From contig NW_019775498.1 of NCBI RefSeq assembly GCF_001039355.2, positions 228,312 to 292,311 on the forward strand: a DNA stretch of 64,000 nucleotides. The letters are read 5' to 3'. A program made the translations under genes and the position numbers. This DNA is from Lingula anatina. Its lineage: Eukaryota > Brachiopoda > Lingulata > Lingulida > Lingulidae. The first letter of the stretch is position 1; each line of letters starts with the position of its first letter. Under the pieces are notes generated by a model that was given only the letters and a program-made list of their open reading frames with translations, was not told where the DNA came from and made no database searches. Below, in pieces: positions 12,592 to 25,784 of the stretch.

Positions 12592-14281
12592 TCTGATGTA
12601 ACTAAATTACTTTTAATGGCCTATATTATCCATTTTCTCTAGGGTTATATATAATTATGAATTGAATGAATACCTAAAATGTAATGTAATTTTTGCTACC
12701 TTGGCTGTCGCCTGGTGATTGGCTGTGCTTTAAATGGCCCAAATTATCCATTTTTCTCTTGTGTAATATACATGTATAACTATGAATTGAATGAATGCCT
12801 AAAATGTAAGTTATAGGACAATTTTTGCTCCCTTGGCTGTCGCCTGGTGAATGGCTAGGTGCTTGACTTGTATTGTCATTTCGTGTCAAGATGGGATATT
12901 TCAGCAATGGTACATGTTTTACTCATACTCCTTAAAAAAAGACGGAACATATCTCTGAGATATTGATACTTGCTAACTACGAAGTCGCAGGACTTGAAAC
13001 AACAAAAAACACTTTGAGGTCTCTTTCAGTCAAATTTCGTGACGAATCTTATATCTATATGGTATAAGACATATCCTTCCTAATATCTTTTAGCGGTTTA
13101 CATTTAAAGACATAAGGCATTAACCTTTTGAAATAACGGCATTATGAAACAACGACTGCGATAATTCCTAGAATGCCATCATGTTGTTCATGATTTCTTT
13201 GAAAGATAACTTGTAAAGTACAACTCTGGGGCGCCGAAAGGGGTGTTAATAACCCTTATATGATCTAAATTCAATTGTTTATTAAATAAATTTCGAATTT
13301 AGGTCTATTTCCAGAGGTATTTGTCTACTTATGACGACTATAATGTCACAGGTTTATAGCGAGAGACTTTAAAAGTCAATATCCTATTAAAAGCTGGGAC
13401 GATGTTTTGTAATGGAAGAGATGTTGTCTTTTCTTTGTAAAAATAATTCATATTGTGGTTTTGACTTTGTGGTTGAAGCTGTTTTGTCATCAGCACCACA
13501 GTGAATGATTCAATGACTGACGACATTCTTCCACACCTGTCACTGGCGTGTACCTACTATATACAATCCTAATTGAACGCCATGTTCCGTAACACCGCAA
13601 AAATTAACCACAGTCCTCCTGTCTTACTCGCGTCGTTTTAGGGGTCGGTTTAAAAATATTGGTGAAAAAGCTTAGATCATTTCGTTCAAAATCCCTTTTG
13701 GGAATCAATTTTTTAACAATTCGAGCGTAAATCTTCACCTGCTGAGCTCCTGAGGTGCTTTATTCACCCCTCTTAAGATAAAAATCATCGGCAATACTGG
13801 GTACTGCAAGGGCATGGTTTGGAATCACATATGAAAAAGAATGGGTGTATTTTTGAGTAATAAATTTTTATACACTTATCCTGTTATACCGGAATACATG
13901 TTTGTCGTGATCACATACATGTAATTTCAGGTGGAGAAGATATATTACCGTGAATAAGAGGGGGCGTGCGTGGATGGGGGGCTGGGAGGGAAGAGTGAGA
14001 GAGAGAGGGAGAAAATGACAGAGCGAGAAAGAGTGAGGAAGGAAGGAAGGAAGGAAGGAAGAGAAGAATGAGAGAGAGAGAGAGAGAGAGAGAGGAAAGG
14101 AGTAGAGAGGAGGATGAGTAAGATGAGAAAAGGAAGAAGACGAGAACAAAAAGTACACCATCTAGTACACCTTCTTTCAGCCCAAGTCGCACCACTCTAG
14201 CTGGAGATCGCAAGCCATCCATTAATTATAAGTTTCACCTGCACAGCGGTCGTTATTCACAGTCACCCCTGCGCGTGCCCA
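12592..14281 (+). repeat. Near-identical duplicated segment 2, copy 1
   Basis: This 1.69 kb block is repeated at 14283-15979 with very few differences and ends directly at a lone N. Its first 270 bases contain a short tandem duplication (unit about 115 bases) in which cttggctgtcgcctggtga appears twice. Its right part (about 13975-14115) is a purine-rich GA/GGAA microsatellite whose complementary-strand open frames are low-complexity artefacts. No gene is supported. Confidence 0.92.
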
Positions 14282-14282
14282 N
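14282..14282. other. Single-base assembly gap
   Basis: A lone N between the two copies of duplicated segment 2: copy 1 ends at the preceding base and copy 2 starts at the next one. Confidence 0.95.
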
Positions 14283-15979
14283 TCTGATGTAACTAAATTA
14301 CTTTTAATGGCCTATATTATCCATTTTCTCTAGGGTTATATATAATTATGAATTGAATGAATACCTAAAATGTAATGTAATTTTTGCTACCTTGGCTGTC
14401 GCCTGGTGATTGGCTGTGCTTTAAATGGCCCAAATTATCCATTTTTCTCTTGTGTAATATACATGTATAACTATGAATTGAATGAATGCCTAAAATGTAA
14501 GTTATAGGACAATTTTTGCTCTCTTGGCTGTCGCCTGGTGAATGGCTAGGTGCTTGACTTGTATTGTCATTTCGTGTCAAGATGGGATATTTCAGCAATG
14601 GTACATGTTTTACTCATACTCCTTAAAAAAAGACGGAACATATCTCTGAGATATTGATACTTGCTAACTACGAAGTCGCAGGACTTGAAACAACAAAAAA
14701 CACTTTGAGGTCTCTTTCAGTCAAATTTCGTGACGAATCTTATATCTATATGGTATAAGACATATCCTTCCTAATATCTTTTAGCGGTTTACATTTAAAG
14801 ACATAAGGCATTAACCTTTTGAAATAACGGCATTATGAAACAACGACTGCGATAATTCCTAGAATGCCATCATGTTGTTCATGATTACTTTGAAAGATAA
14901 CTTGTAAAGTACAACTCTGGGGCGCCGAAAGGGGTGTTAATAACCCTTATATGATCTAAATTCAATTGTTTATTAAATAAATTTCGAATTTAGGTCTATT
15001 TCCAGAGGTATTTGTCTACTTATGACGACTATAATGTCACAGGTTTATAGCGAGAGACTTTAAAAGTCAATATCCTATTAAAAGCTGGGACGATGTTTTG
15101 TAATGGAAGAGATGTTGTCTTTTCTTTGTAAAAATAATTCATATTGTGGTTTTAACTTTGTGGTTGAAGCTATTTTGTCATCAGCACCACAGTGAATGAT
15201 TCAATGACTGACGACATTCTTCCACACCTGTCACTTGCGTGTGCATGTACCTACTATATACAATCCTAATTGAACGCCATGTTCTGTAACACCGCAAAAA
15301 TTAACCACAGTCCTCCTGTCTTACTCGCGTCGTTTTAGGGGTCGGTTTAAAGATATTGGTGAAAAAGCTTAGATCATTTCGTTCAAAATCCCTTTTGGGA
15401 ATCAATTTTTTTAACAATTCGAGCGTAAATCTTCACCTGCTGAGCTCCTGAGGTGCTTTATTCACCCCTCTTAAGATAAAAATCATCGGCAATACTGGGT
15501 ACTGCAAGGGCATGGTTTGGAATCACATATGAAAAAGAATGGGTGTATTTTTGAGTAATAAATTTTTATACACTTATCCTGTTATACCGGAATACATGTT
15601 TGTCGTGATCACATACATGTAATTTCAGGTGGAGAAGATATATTACCGTGAATAAGAGGGGGCGTGCGTGGATGGGGGGCTGGGAGGGAAGAGTGAGAGA
15701 GAGAGGGAGAAAATGACAGAGCGAGAAAGAGTGAGGAAGGAAGGAAGGAAGGAAGGAAGAGAAGAATGAGAGAGAGAGAGAGAGAGAGAGAGGAAAGGAG
15801 TAGAGAGGAGGATGAGTAAGATGAGAAAAGGAAGAAGACGAGAACAAAAAGTACACCATCTAGTACACCTTCTTTCAGCCCAAGTCGCACCACTCTAGCT
15901 GGAGATCGCAAGCCATCCATTAATTATAAGTTTCACCTGCACAGCGGTCGTTATTCACAGTCACCCCTGCGCGTGCCCA
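14283..15979 (+). repeat. Near-identical duplicated segment 2, copy 2
   Basis: Direct copy of 12592-14281 (offset 1691) with isolated substitutions and a few small indels, for example six extra bases near 15241. The purine-rich microsatellite is repeated at about 15670-15810. The copy ends at gcgtgccca, exactly where copy 1 met the N, and then runs into unique DNA. Confidence 0.92.
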
Positions 15980-18339
<2,360 letters not shown>

Positions 18340-18359
18340 AGTTGCAGCTATATATAAAT

Positions 18360-18560
18360 GAAAATGCAGTATTATCGAGGTAGCATTATAGCATTATATA
18401 TAGTGGCGCAGTGGGACATGTTTGTTGTAAAGATGCAATATATATAACACACATATGGCTGTACAGAGAGTACATGTAGCATTTATGCAGTAGATTAGCA
18501 GCATGATAGGAACATGTTTCGAATATGCTAATTAGCTTCCATATCTACCGCGTTAATTAA
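18360..18560 (+). mobile_element. Degraded copy related to the 58.5 kb MITE
   Basis: The stretch from about 18475 to 18545, including gcagtagattagcagcatg and atgctaattagct, closely matches the interior of the inverted-repeat element at 58535-58830. Weaker resemblance (gcagtattatcgaggtagca) extends left. The clean inverted termini of the other copy are not recognisable here, so this looks like a decayed or internally rearranged member. Confidence 0.6.
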
Positions 18561-18654
18561 GGTAGAGAAAAAGCATTAATTGTGCTTCTGCTGCACTGCG
18601 CTGGCGCACATTGGAAGCATCACCAATATTACAATGATAAAGTGTAATACTTCA

Positions 18655-18870
18655 ACTGTACACCACAGAGGCAGTTTTGACGTATTTCAGAAAAATAGGA
18701 ATGCACAAGCACTGCTCCACAGAGGCAGTTCTGAGGTATATCAGAAAACTGGAATACTTCAACAGTACAACATAGAGGCAGTATTGAGGTATGTCAGAAA
18801 AAATAGATGGTCGCTCACTGCTCCACAGAGGTAGTTTTGGGGTACAGGGGGTATATCATAAAAAGGAATG
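18655..18870 (+). repeat. Tandem repeat, about 57-bp unit, about 4 copies
   Basis: Four diverged units share ccacagaggcagtt followed by gaggtatatcagaaaa. Three are read through by an 84-codon open frame starting at 18580, giving a repetitive peptide. Nothing else (signal peptide, splice site, known domain) supports a protein, so the array is called as a minisatellite. Confidence 0.75.
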
Positions 18871-19765
18871 CTCCCTAAATATTTGCTATAAAGGTGGGGT
18901 TTTTTCTTTGATATAAAATAGTCTGTAGGAGTAGAGATCTGTTCTCCACTAAACTATAACTGTAGACATGCCAGATCTTTTTACATTAGTACTAGGAACC
19001 AGGTTGCATTCAATTCAGCGGGCAACAGCAAAACCGACATTGCCAGACAGCTTGGTATTTAACGTGAAAGTGTTCTTAGAGTACTCCAGAGCAGAGCTAC
19101 AACCGGCAGTGTTTACGTTGATTCAGCTGTCATACCCACAGTTCGAACCCATGCCACTAACGCCAGTTCCGATCACATTGTTATAAACATTTCCAGAAAG
19201 ACCCGCCATTGCCATTGATACAGAATTGCAGTTCCTTCATTTGCTTCTTTTTTCCCGGTTTGGTTTATGACTCGGCATCTCGATTTTATATACATGTATA
19301 TATTTTTTATATATATGAAACCACTATCTTGTAGAAGCGGTTTATATATATATATATATTACTGGGAATTGGGAAATATAACAAGCTTTGCACAAAAAAT
19401 GTGTGACCTTTCCAAACATGTGCAGAACCTTGAAAAATTCTAATTTAAACCGCGTGGACAGGATGCACGATACAATACACGTAACAAACTTTACAGCAGC
19501 GCACTGTAACCGTGTGTTGTTTGCATATAATCCCAGGTTCTTTCTCTGTCCATGTGATGGCCGCCTGTTTGTGTTACAAAAAATGTGCAAGAAATCCAGT
19601 TCGCCTGATCTGTTCTAGTACGTGGTGCTTTTTGTACCATTGGTGTCAGTTAACTGGTTCATCTTGAATTAAACGTCAACTCCGCCGTAGTCAGTTCGGG
19701 AGGCTTGAATGAGCGGTGCGGTAACGGTATAGAGTCAGCCAAGATAATTTATTAAGAACCCGAGT

Positions 19766-20102
19766 TTACTCTGTAAGTTGACGTGGCAGAAACGAGAAAT
19801 GAATGTCTAATTAATACTTTACAAATAAATAAAATGAACTTAATGCAGAACTGAACTAAAATAGAGAAATTTACGTGAACAACATTCATGAACTAAAGAT
19901 ATTTGTTTCTATGATTAAACTAAAGTTCTAAACAAAATAAGGATGAAAAGAAATGACAAGCACTGAAAATATCAAACAAAATAACTTAAAGAAATACAAT
20001 ACAAAAACAAATACAAAATCTTGATAAAAAGAAAATGAAAAGCAAACCAATCAAGTCTATCTCACCTGTAAGTTGACGTGGCAGAAACGAGAAACGAATG
20101 TG
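19766..20102 (+). repeat. Direct repeat pair, about 36 bp
   Basis: The sequence ctgtaagttgacgtggcaga followed by aacgagaaa and gaatgt occurs at about 19770 and again at about 20066, in the same orientation and about 296 bases apart. The intervening DNA is A-rich and non-coding. The cause is unknown; short flanking repeats of an inserted element are possible. Confidence 0.6.
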
Positions 20103-20215
20103 CCGCGTAAGAAAGAGGGGCGTGTTATATAAAGAAACGGAGAAGCACGAACACAAACGAAAAGGCACGAACACACTACTCTACACCAACACAACCACAA
20201 TCATACATACGCAAC

Positions 20216-20217
<2 letters not shown>

Positions 20218-20296
<79 letters not shown>
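20218..20296. repeat. (AT)n microsatellite
   Basis: About 78 bases of perfect AT repeat. Open frames across it are artefacts. Confidence 0.97.
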
Positions 20297-20298
<2 letters not shown>

Positions 20299-21165
20299 CA
20301 AAACATTCATGTATTCTACAGAATACTGAAGTAAATACATATATATAACCCTGTATATTCCATGGTAACTTCTGGTATCTACTGTGTATACACCAAATAT
20401 ACAATGGAATTGCCAGTATTGTAGAGCATTCTACGCTATTTTACGCGATTTTTTGTTTCACAGAACGGCGGCTTCATATGAAAATCAAAGCAACAGTCTC
20501 TGCAATATAATTCATATTGTTATAGTGAGGAATGACGACAGCAGTTTGGAGCTTTCGAACGTTTATTCACTGACTCTCTTTTTTACAGAATCCACAAGTA
20601 TTTATATTCTATTTTCCCAAAGAGTTTCCCATTCTCATATTACAAAACTCTATTCAATATTTCCTAATTTAGTAATTTAAATGAGACTTGTTATGATTTA
20701 AAATATTTAAAATATTTTCCGAATTACTCATCTTGGATCTTGTCCAACTCGAGTATGCATGAGTTCTACACGTGTTAAACACGCGCAAATTGATAGAAAA
20801 TTTTACCAATCAGATCCAACTATTTCTGACTCTGAAACGTTCCATACTTTCTTACTTCTAGAACAATATCTACACTTACTTATACCTGAAAATTCATTCC
20901 GTCATATCAACGATCAGTTTCATCTACATCTATTCAATTCATTCACCTCTTGGGTTGAACTCCCAAGATGAAATTACGTTGAGTTAACTGATAATATTAC
21001 CAACATTCTTTCGTATCCCTCTTCACTACTTGGCGATATTCCTGATGCACTAAATGATACAAATTATAAACGAGGCTAGTGAATTTTGTTTGAATGTCAG
21101 ATTGTATTACTATCCAGTTCTCTTATCTTTTTAAAGCGATAATGTTCTATATTTTACTTGTCTAG
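20297..21165. other. Upstream region of the sulfotransferase gene
   Basis: No gene is supported here. Just before the sulfotransferase ATG the sequence reads ttttacttgtctag then caagcaacaccatgg. This is a reasonable 3' splice site ending at 21165 and would place an untranslated first exon further upstream. No TATA box or upstream exon was identified. Confidence 0.45.
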
Positions 21166-21176
21166 CAAGCAACACC

Positions 21177-22466
21177 ATGGCCATTTACGGTTTCCACATC
21201 ATGGCGATGTCGGCACTTGGTGTTCTGCTGCTGTTAGTGTATATGAAGTACATGGAGTCTGGAGATGTAGCAATCCGCAAAACGCCACGGCGAGAGTGTC
21301 CATACAGAGAGGACAGGGGTTTCACAGAAACTGTGGTCACTCCTTCCACTCAAACTCCACCCAGTGCAGCTATACCGGACGCAAAAAGAACGTCAAAGGT
21401 GACCAATGTCCTGTTTCTCAAGACACACAAAACTGCTGGCAGCACGGTGCTCAACATTTTAATGCGCTTTGGTGAAATGCGAAACTTGACATTCGCTCTA
21501 GGAGCCTCGCCCGTCCTGTACAGGCTAGGCTACCCCGAGAAGTTTCTCCCCGGTTATGCTCTCCCCCTGGCCACTGGGCGTTACGACATGCTGTGCCACC
21601 ACGCCCGTTACAGCAGCGCCATGATGGACGTGGTACCAATAGGGACAGTGTTCATTACTATTTTACGACACCCAGTAAAGCTGATTGAATCTTGGTTTGC
21701 CTTTTTTAAAATTGCACAGAGACTACACGTAGATATGGATACTTTCTTAGAGGCTCCTCACAAATACTATTCCCAATACGGATTCGTCAGAGGAGTAAAC
21801 ACAGCATTTACGAATCCAATGTTGTTCGACCTAGGGCTTGATCCAATAGACTCGTTGAATCAGACCAAAGTTTATGATAGAATTCTGGAGATAGACGAAG
21901 TATTTTCTTTAGTTATGATAGCAGAATATTTTGATGAGTCACTGATATTACTGAAAGATTTGCTTAACTGGTCCTTTCATGACATAGTTTACTTCCGACA
22001 AAATTCGCGCAAGAAGACCGGCGACAAAACAGAGATAATAACTTTGAACAGAACAAGGAACATTCAAATAACACACGGTGGCGACATAAAACTCTATGAC
22101 CACTTTAATAAAACATTCTGGAGAAGAGTCCACACGTTTGGTGTAGACAGGATGCAGAGAGAACTGAAACAGTTTGACCTTGAAAAACAATATTGGGAGA
22201 AACGGTGTATCAGTAAACTTGCATCTTACGGGAATATTACAAATAAAGAATTTAGGCCCTATGAGACCATGGTTCTTGGGTACGAGCTGACCCCAGAGAT
22301 GGCCAGCGACGTCAACTGTGTCCTTATGGCAACGACCCAACTCCCCTTCACAAGAAAAATCTACAGACGCATGTTGAATATGAACCAATTAAAAAGTAAT
22401 GTCTTTAACGCCAGGCTGGTACAAGAAGGCAAGCCTTTTGCCGCTGACACACACGTGAAGACCTAA
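21177..22466 (+). CDS. Galactose-3-O-sulfotransferase-like protein (Gal3ST family)
   Basis: Single-exon frame of 429 codons. The family transfers sulfate from PAPS to the 3-OH of galactose on glycolipids or glycoproteins in the Golgi lumen. The protein has the expected type II layout: a short cytosolic start, a membrane anchor at about residues 9-25, a variable stem to about 75, then the catalytic domain. The 5'-phosphosulfate loop LKTHKTAGST is at residues 81-90 and the 3'-phosphate site ITILRHPVKLIESW at 160-173, with Arg164 and Ser172 in their usual places. Several N-X-S/T sites are present. The length suits the family (about 400-490 residues). The ATG at 21177 has a good context (caccATGg) and precedes the anchor. 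Nothing looks broken. The acceptor (ceramide galactoside or another glycan) cannot be told from sequence, so no paralogue number is assigned. Neighbouring genes are unrelated. Confidence 0.92.
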   Translation: MAIYGFHIMAMSALGVLLLLVYMKYMESGDVAIRKTPRRECPYREDRGFTETVVTPSTQTPPSAAIPDAKRTSKVTNVLFLKTHKTAGSTVLNILMRFGEMRNLTFALGASPVLYRLGYPEKFLPGYALPLATGRYDMLCHHARYSSAMMDVVPIGTVFITILRHPVKLIESWFAFFKIAQRLHVDMDTFLEAPHKYYSQYGFVRGVNTAFTNPMLFDLGLDPIDSLNQTKVYDRILEIDEVFSLVMIAEYFDESLILLKDLLNWSFHDIVYFRQNSRKKTGDKTEIITLNRTRNIQITHGGDIKLYDHFNKTFWRRVHTFGVDRMQRELKQFDLEKQYWEKRCISKLASYGNITNKEFRPYETMVLGYELTPEMASDVNCVLMATTQLPFTRKIYRRMLNMNQLKSNVFNARLVQEGKPFAADTHVKT

Positions 22467-22590
22467 GGCATGGTGAATAGATGAATAACATTCAAATTGA
22501 TGCGCACGCTGGCTCTATATACTTTAGCCAACTTTACACTGGACGACGTCCTCTATGCGTCCGAAAGTGCGGCCCCGTTTGAGATTAAAA

Positions 22591-22596
22591 AATAAA
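22591..22596 (+). promoter_or_regulatory. Probable polyadenylation signal of the sulfotransferase gene
   Basis: An AATAAA hexamer lies 125 bases past the stop codon on the same strand and is the first canonical signal downstream. Confidence 0.5.
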
Positions 22597-23119
22597 AAGA
22601 ATTTACGTGCCGACAACTGACCGATCATTGAGCATCCATTTTGCAACCAAAGCGAAGATGCTTGCGTCTCTTCTCTACGGCCACAGTGATGACAGTTTCA
22701 TGGTCGCACAAAGGACGCAGAAATGACGCCGTTCAGTGTAAAGGGGGTTTGAGAGATAACATCTGTTCGTTTTGGAAAAAGAAAAAAACGGATTTCCCTG
22801 GATTTCCCTGTGCTTACCAATGGTTAATGAATCCATCTGTTAGCCTGCGGATCAACAGGTTGTGAATGAGGCTAAGGTGACTTTTAAATGTCATTCAAAG
22901 GAATAAACGAATAAATATCTCGGAGAGGTGATGAAATACCCCCAGCTCCATCCCGCGGATATCGACTTTGTCTGCTATATGTATATCTAACTTATAAGAT
23001 AATCCTTTATTGTCATATTCATACAAGCATGAAATGAAAATTAACGTGATCTGTCGATTAAATAAGACAATGCAATGAAATTAATTGTGCTTATAAATAT
23101 ACATGTTGCTGTTGTATAA

Positions 23120-23345
23120 AAAATGATTTTGTAAAGGTGGCCTCCCCCTCTTCGGTTTCTGAAAAATATATCACACCAATATTCCCCTCTTAAACATTGT
23201 TTTAAATAGCTAAAACATTTTAAGCCGTACCAAAGGGCACTGTTTGCACTCCAAATCACCAAACAAATTTCTGGGCCCTTGAGCAGGCCCCGAACACCAC
23301 ACTTAAGGGGCGATGGTCAGCTTGGCATCGGAGGCCCGTCGTTCC
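23120..23345. mobile_element. Degraded relative of the 25.5 kb MITE
   Basis: The interior (ttcggtttctgaaaaatat, ccgtaccaaagggcactgtt and gagcaggcccc) matches the element at 25521-25784, but the cagtggcgga termini are lost or too diverged to see. Confidence 0.65.
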
Positions 23346-24110
23346 GGACCCTACCGTGTGTAACCTTCAACTGGTACATGAAATAAATTTACACATAATT
23401 ATGACCTATACGGTATACAATAGGATTCTATCTATAAATCTAACTATGAATATTCTTATTTTTATCGTTAATAACTTTATTTGACTATTCCATTATGTCT
23501 GTGTATACTTATCCAACTCTTCAAGGATTGCCAAATCATTTAATTAAAATCATGATTATTTCTTAGATTTTTAGAAATGATATAAAGGGATTTTAAGCGT
23601 TCGGTCTTATCCTAATTATTCTTGTTATGAACAATTTTCTTTCCTTTTCGCAGAAAACAGCACATTTGTCAAAACTTAATGTCTAATAGAATCACCATGT
23701 TCAACAGGTTGTCAACTTGTTATCGGGCTGTCAAGTAGCTGACTGGCGGAAAAATTGCGCACGGTACCCGTGGGCGACTTGCTTTGAAATCATTAATGAT
23801 ATACTTATATAGTGACAACAAGTTTTCTGAGAAGAAAAATATCGGGAATACAGGTATCTCAAACTTTTGACTCGTGTTAACCACCAGCTTGTAGTTACCT
23901 ATGAAAAAGAAGTTTTCTTGAAGTTTCGAAAATGGGAATGATGACAATGATGCCATTCTTTACATCTGCAAAATCTCATTCTAAGTCAGCAGAATTTAGA
24001 ATAAAATCAGTTGTTACTATGATTGTTATCGGTTTGGATTTTGGATCTGACAATATTCACGCAGTATTGGTCGCTACTGTTTCCATCCTTTGAACCATCT
24101 TTGGTCCAGA

Positions 24111-24111
<1 letters not shown>

Positions 24112-24149
<38 letters not shown>

Positions 24150-24150
24150 T
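24112..24150. repeat. (AAT)n microsatellite
   Basis: A trinucleotide run inside copy A. A related but interrupted AAT/ATT run lies at the matching place in copy B, near 27782-27830. Confidence 0.9.
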
Positions 24151-24353
24151 CTTTAGGTTTTTAAATTATGAGTAATGAAGTTTTTAAGTGTTCTTTTTTA
24201 TTCTTCTTTTATAGTGTAACTGCATGTTAACAAATCTCTGTCCTTTTCAAAGAAATCACCGCAGATGACAAAACATAATACTGCTATTCACCAATGTCTG
24301 CGTGACTTAGGTGCGATTTCCAGAAAGGCTGTCAAAGGTTTCCAAAGGGTTGT

Positions 24354-24560
24354 TCAAGTAGCAATCAAACTGGTCTCAGCTTCGAAATGCTGGTAATCAT
24401 CTTCCATGATTCTTGATATTTCGTTTGTGTAAGATTGTGCTGGAAGTTGCGACGTTAAAATGTTATGAAAGTTCAGCTGATTGATCATTTTAAGCTGGAC
24501 GTACATGAAGATGTAAGCTGAGGCCTGTGAGCGAAGAACAAGTGGATTTTCAAACGGCAT
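24354..24560 (-). pseudogene. Minus-strand frame conserved between repeat copies A and B
   Basis: A 68-codon frame begins ATG in a fair context (cttaccATGcc) and reads MPFENPLVLRSQASAYIF at its start. The matching frame in copy B (27944-28216) begins MPIENPLVLRSHASAYIY and is longer. In copy C (near 31660) the ATG has become ATA and the frame is broken. Similarity holds over most of the 68 residues. No family is recognised. It may be a decayed exon of a gene duplicated with the unit, or coincidence in a young repeat. Confidence 0.3.
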
Positions 24561-25520
24561 GGTAAGATAAGATATATGTTTCTTTGGGTGAATTGAAATA
24601 CTAGTAGAAATAAGGGGTATATAATATGAAGGCGCATAGACTTCGCATGAATGTGTAAAACTCGCTATTTTCAGTCAGCTTGTTTTCAAGTAAGTTGCTG
24701 CATCAATCAAGGAGTCTGTTATAACTCCTTGCATCGATCGACAGCACGAACGAGTACATTTCGAAAAATAGTTTCTTGCCAGGCTGTATAAAACGTTGTC
24801 TCTTGCATTTTTCGAATGTAAACAATGTTATATGCCCATATCCAATTATTTTTGTCATTTTTATGTTATGTGCTACAATCAAAATGGTGTTGAAATTTTT
24901 TAAAGGAACCTTTTTAAAACCAGGGCGTAGTTCGCACCTAACAACTACATGTAAGTCGTAATGAACTACATGTACGAACGTTATGCAATGAGTCACGTTT
25001 TTTCATTATTATGACCAGTTTTTAGACGATTTAACCTATGATTTAGACCTATATTGCACAAAATTTCAAACTAGAAGACCTACTGCACCGGAGTGCGGGC
25101 TGATGCCAATAAAAGGAATAAATTTAAAGCTATAAAGATCCTATCAAAATCAGTGGTGAGGCTGCTAAATAAGTCTGTAATTTCAAACTTTTAGACATAA
25201 AAATCCTAGGACGCGAATGTTCTTTTTAAAGGAATTTAAAGCTTTTACCTAAATGTCATTTTAAAAAAAATGAATAAATGAATAAATATCTAGGAGAGGT
25301 GATGAAATACGTATACCCCCAGATCTATCCCGCGGTTATCGATTTTGGCTGCTACATGTAATATCTAATATATAACATAATAATGTTTTGTGATATTTAT
25401 ACAAGTATAAAATAAATCTCTTGTTGTTATAAGATAAAATTTAGTGGTGATTTCATAGTCCTACCCAGCAAACACAGAACGCAATTATAACGTTACCATA
25501 ACGTTTTTGGTTATATACCC

Positions 25521-25784
25521 CAGTGGCGGATTAAGGGGGGGGCGTCAGGGGGTGCTGCGCCCCTCCCTTCGGTGTCTGAAAAATACATCAGACCAATATT
25601 CCCCTCTTAAATCAGATTTTTAATAGCTAAATCATAGTTCTAAGCCGTACCAAAGGGCACTGTTTGCTCTCCAAATCACCAAAAAATTTTCGGGGCCCTT
25701 GAGCAGGCCCTGAACCCCACACTAAGGGGGCCATGTTCAGCTTCCGGATCCTACCCCCTTCAAATAATCCTGGATCCGCCACTG
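25521..25784. mobile_element. MITE with cagtggcgga termini and 5-bp target duplication
   Basis: 264 bases begin cagtggcggattaagg and end with the inverse, cctggatccgccactg. The flanks repeat taccc on both sides (25516-25520 and 25785-25789). It has no coding capacity. The CAGTGGCGGA-type ends recall hAT-like nonautonomous elements common in invertebrates, although the visible target duplication is 5 rather than the usual 8 bases, so the superfamily is uncertain. Confidence 0.8.

Larger units (their letters stand above)
22890..25265 (+). repeat. Dispersed repeat unit, copy A
   Basis: Copy A of a unit also present at 25275-29200 (B), 30180-32780 (C) and in part at 42338-44351 and 44493-46505 (D, E). 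Landmarks in order: gaataaatatctcggagagg with cccgcgg; a degraded MITE (about 23120-23345); the block acataattatgacc...taggattctatct; a strongly conserved stretch at 23695-23835 (cttgttatcgggctgtcaag...gacaacaagttttctgag); and a 3' part with gacaaaacataat...gacttaggtg...ttgttcaagtagcaatcaa. A minus-strand frame at 24354-24560 starts ATG and has a counterpart in copy B. No gene function is recognised. It is called a repeat or segmental duplicate of unknown origin. Confidence 0.7.

Noticed and set aside
13868-15920. Ser/Leu-rich minus-strand frames of about 100 codons
   Set aside because: They translate the GA/GGAA purine microsatellite and occur in both copies of the duplicated segment.
20098-20404. 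Ile-Tyr repeat proteins on both strands
   Set aside because: Translations of the (AT)n microsatellite.
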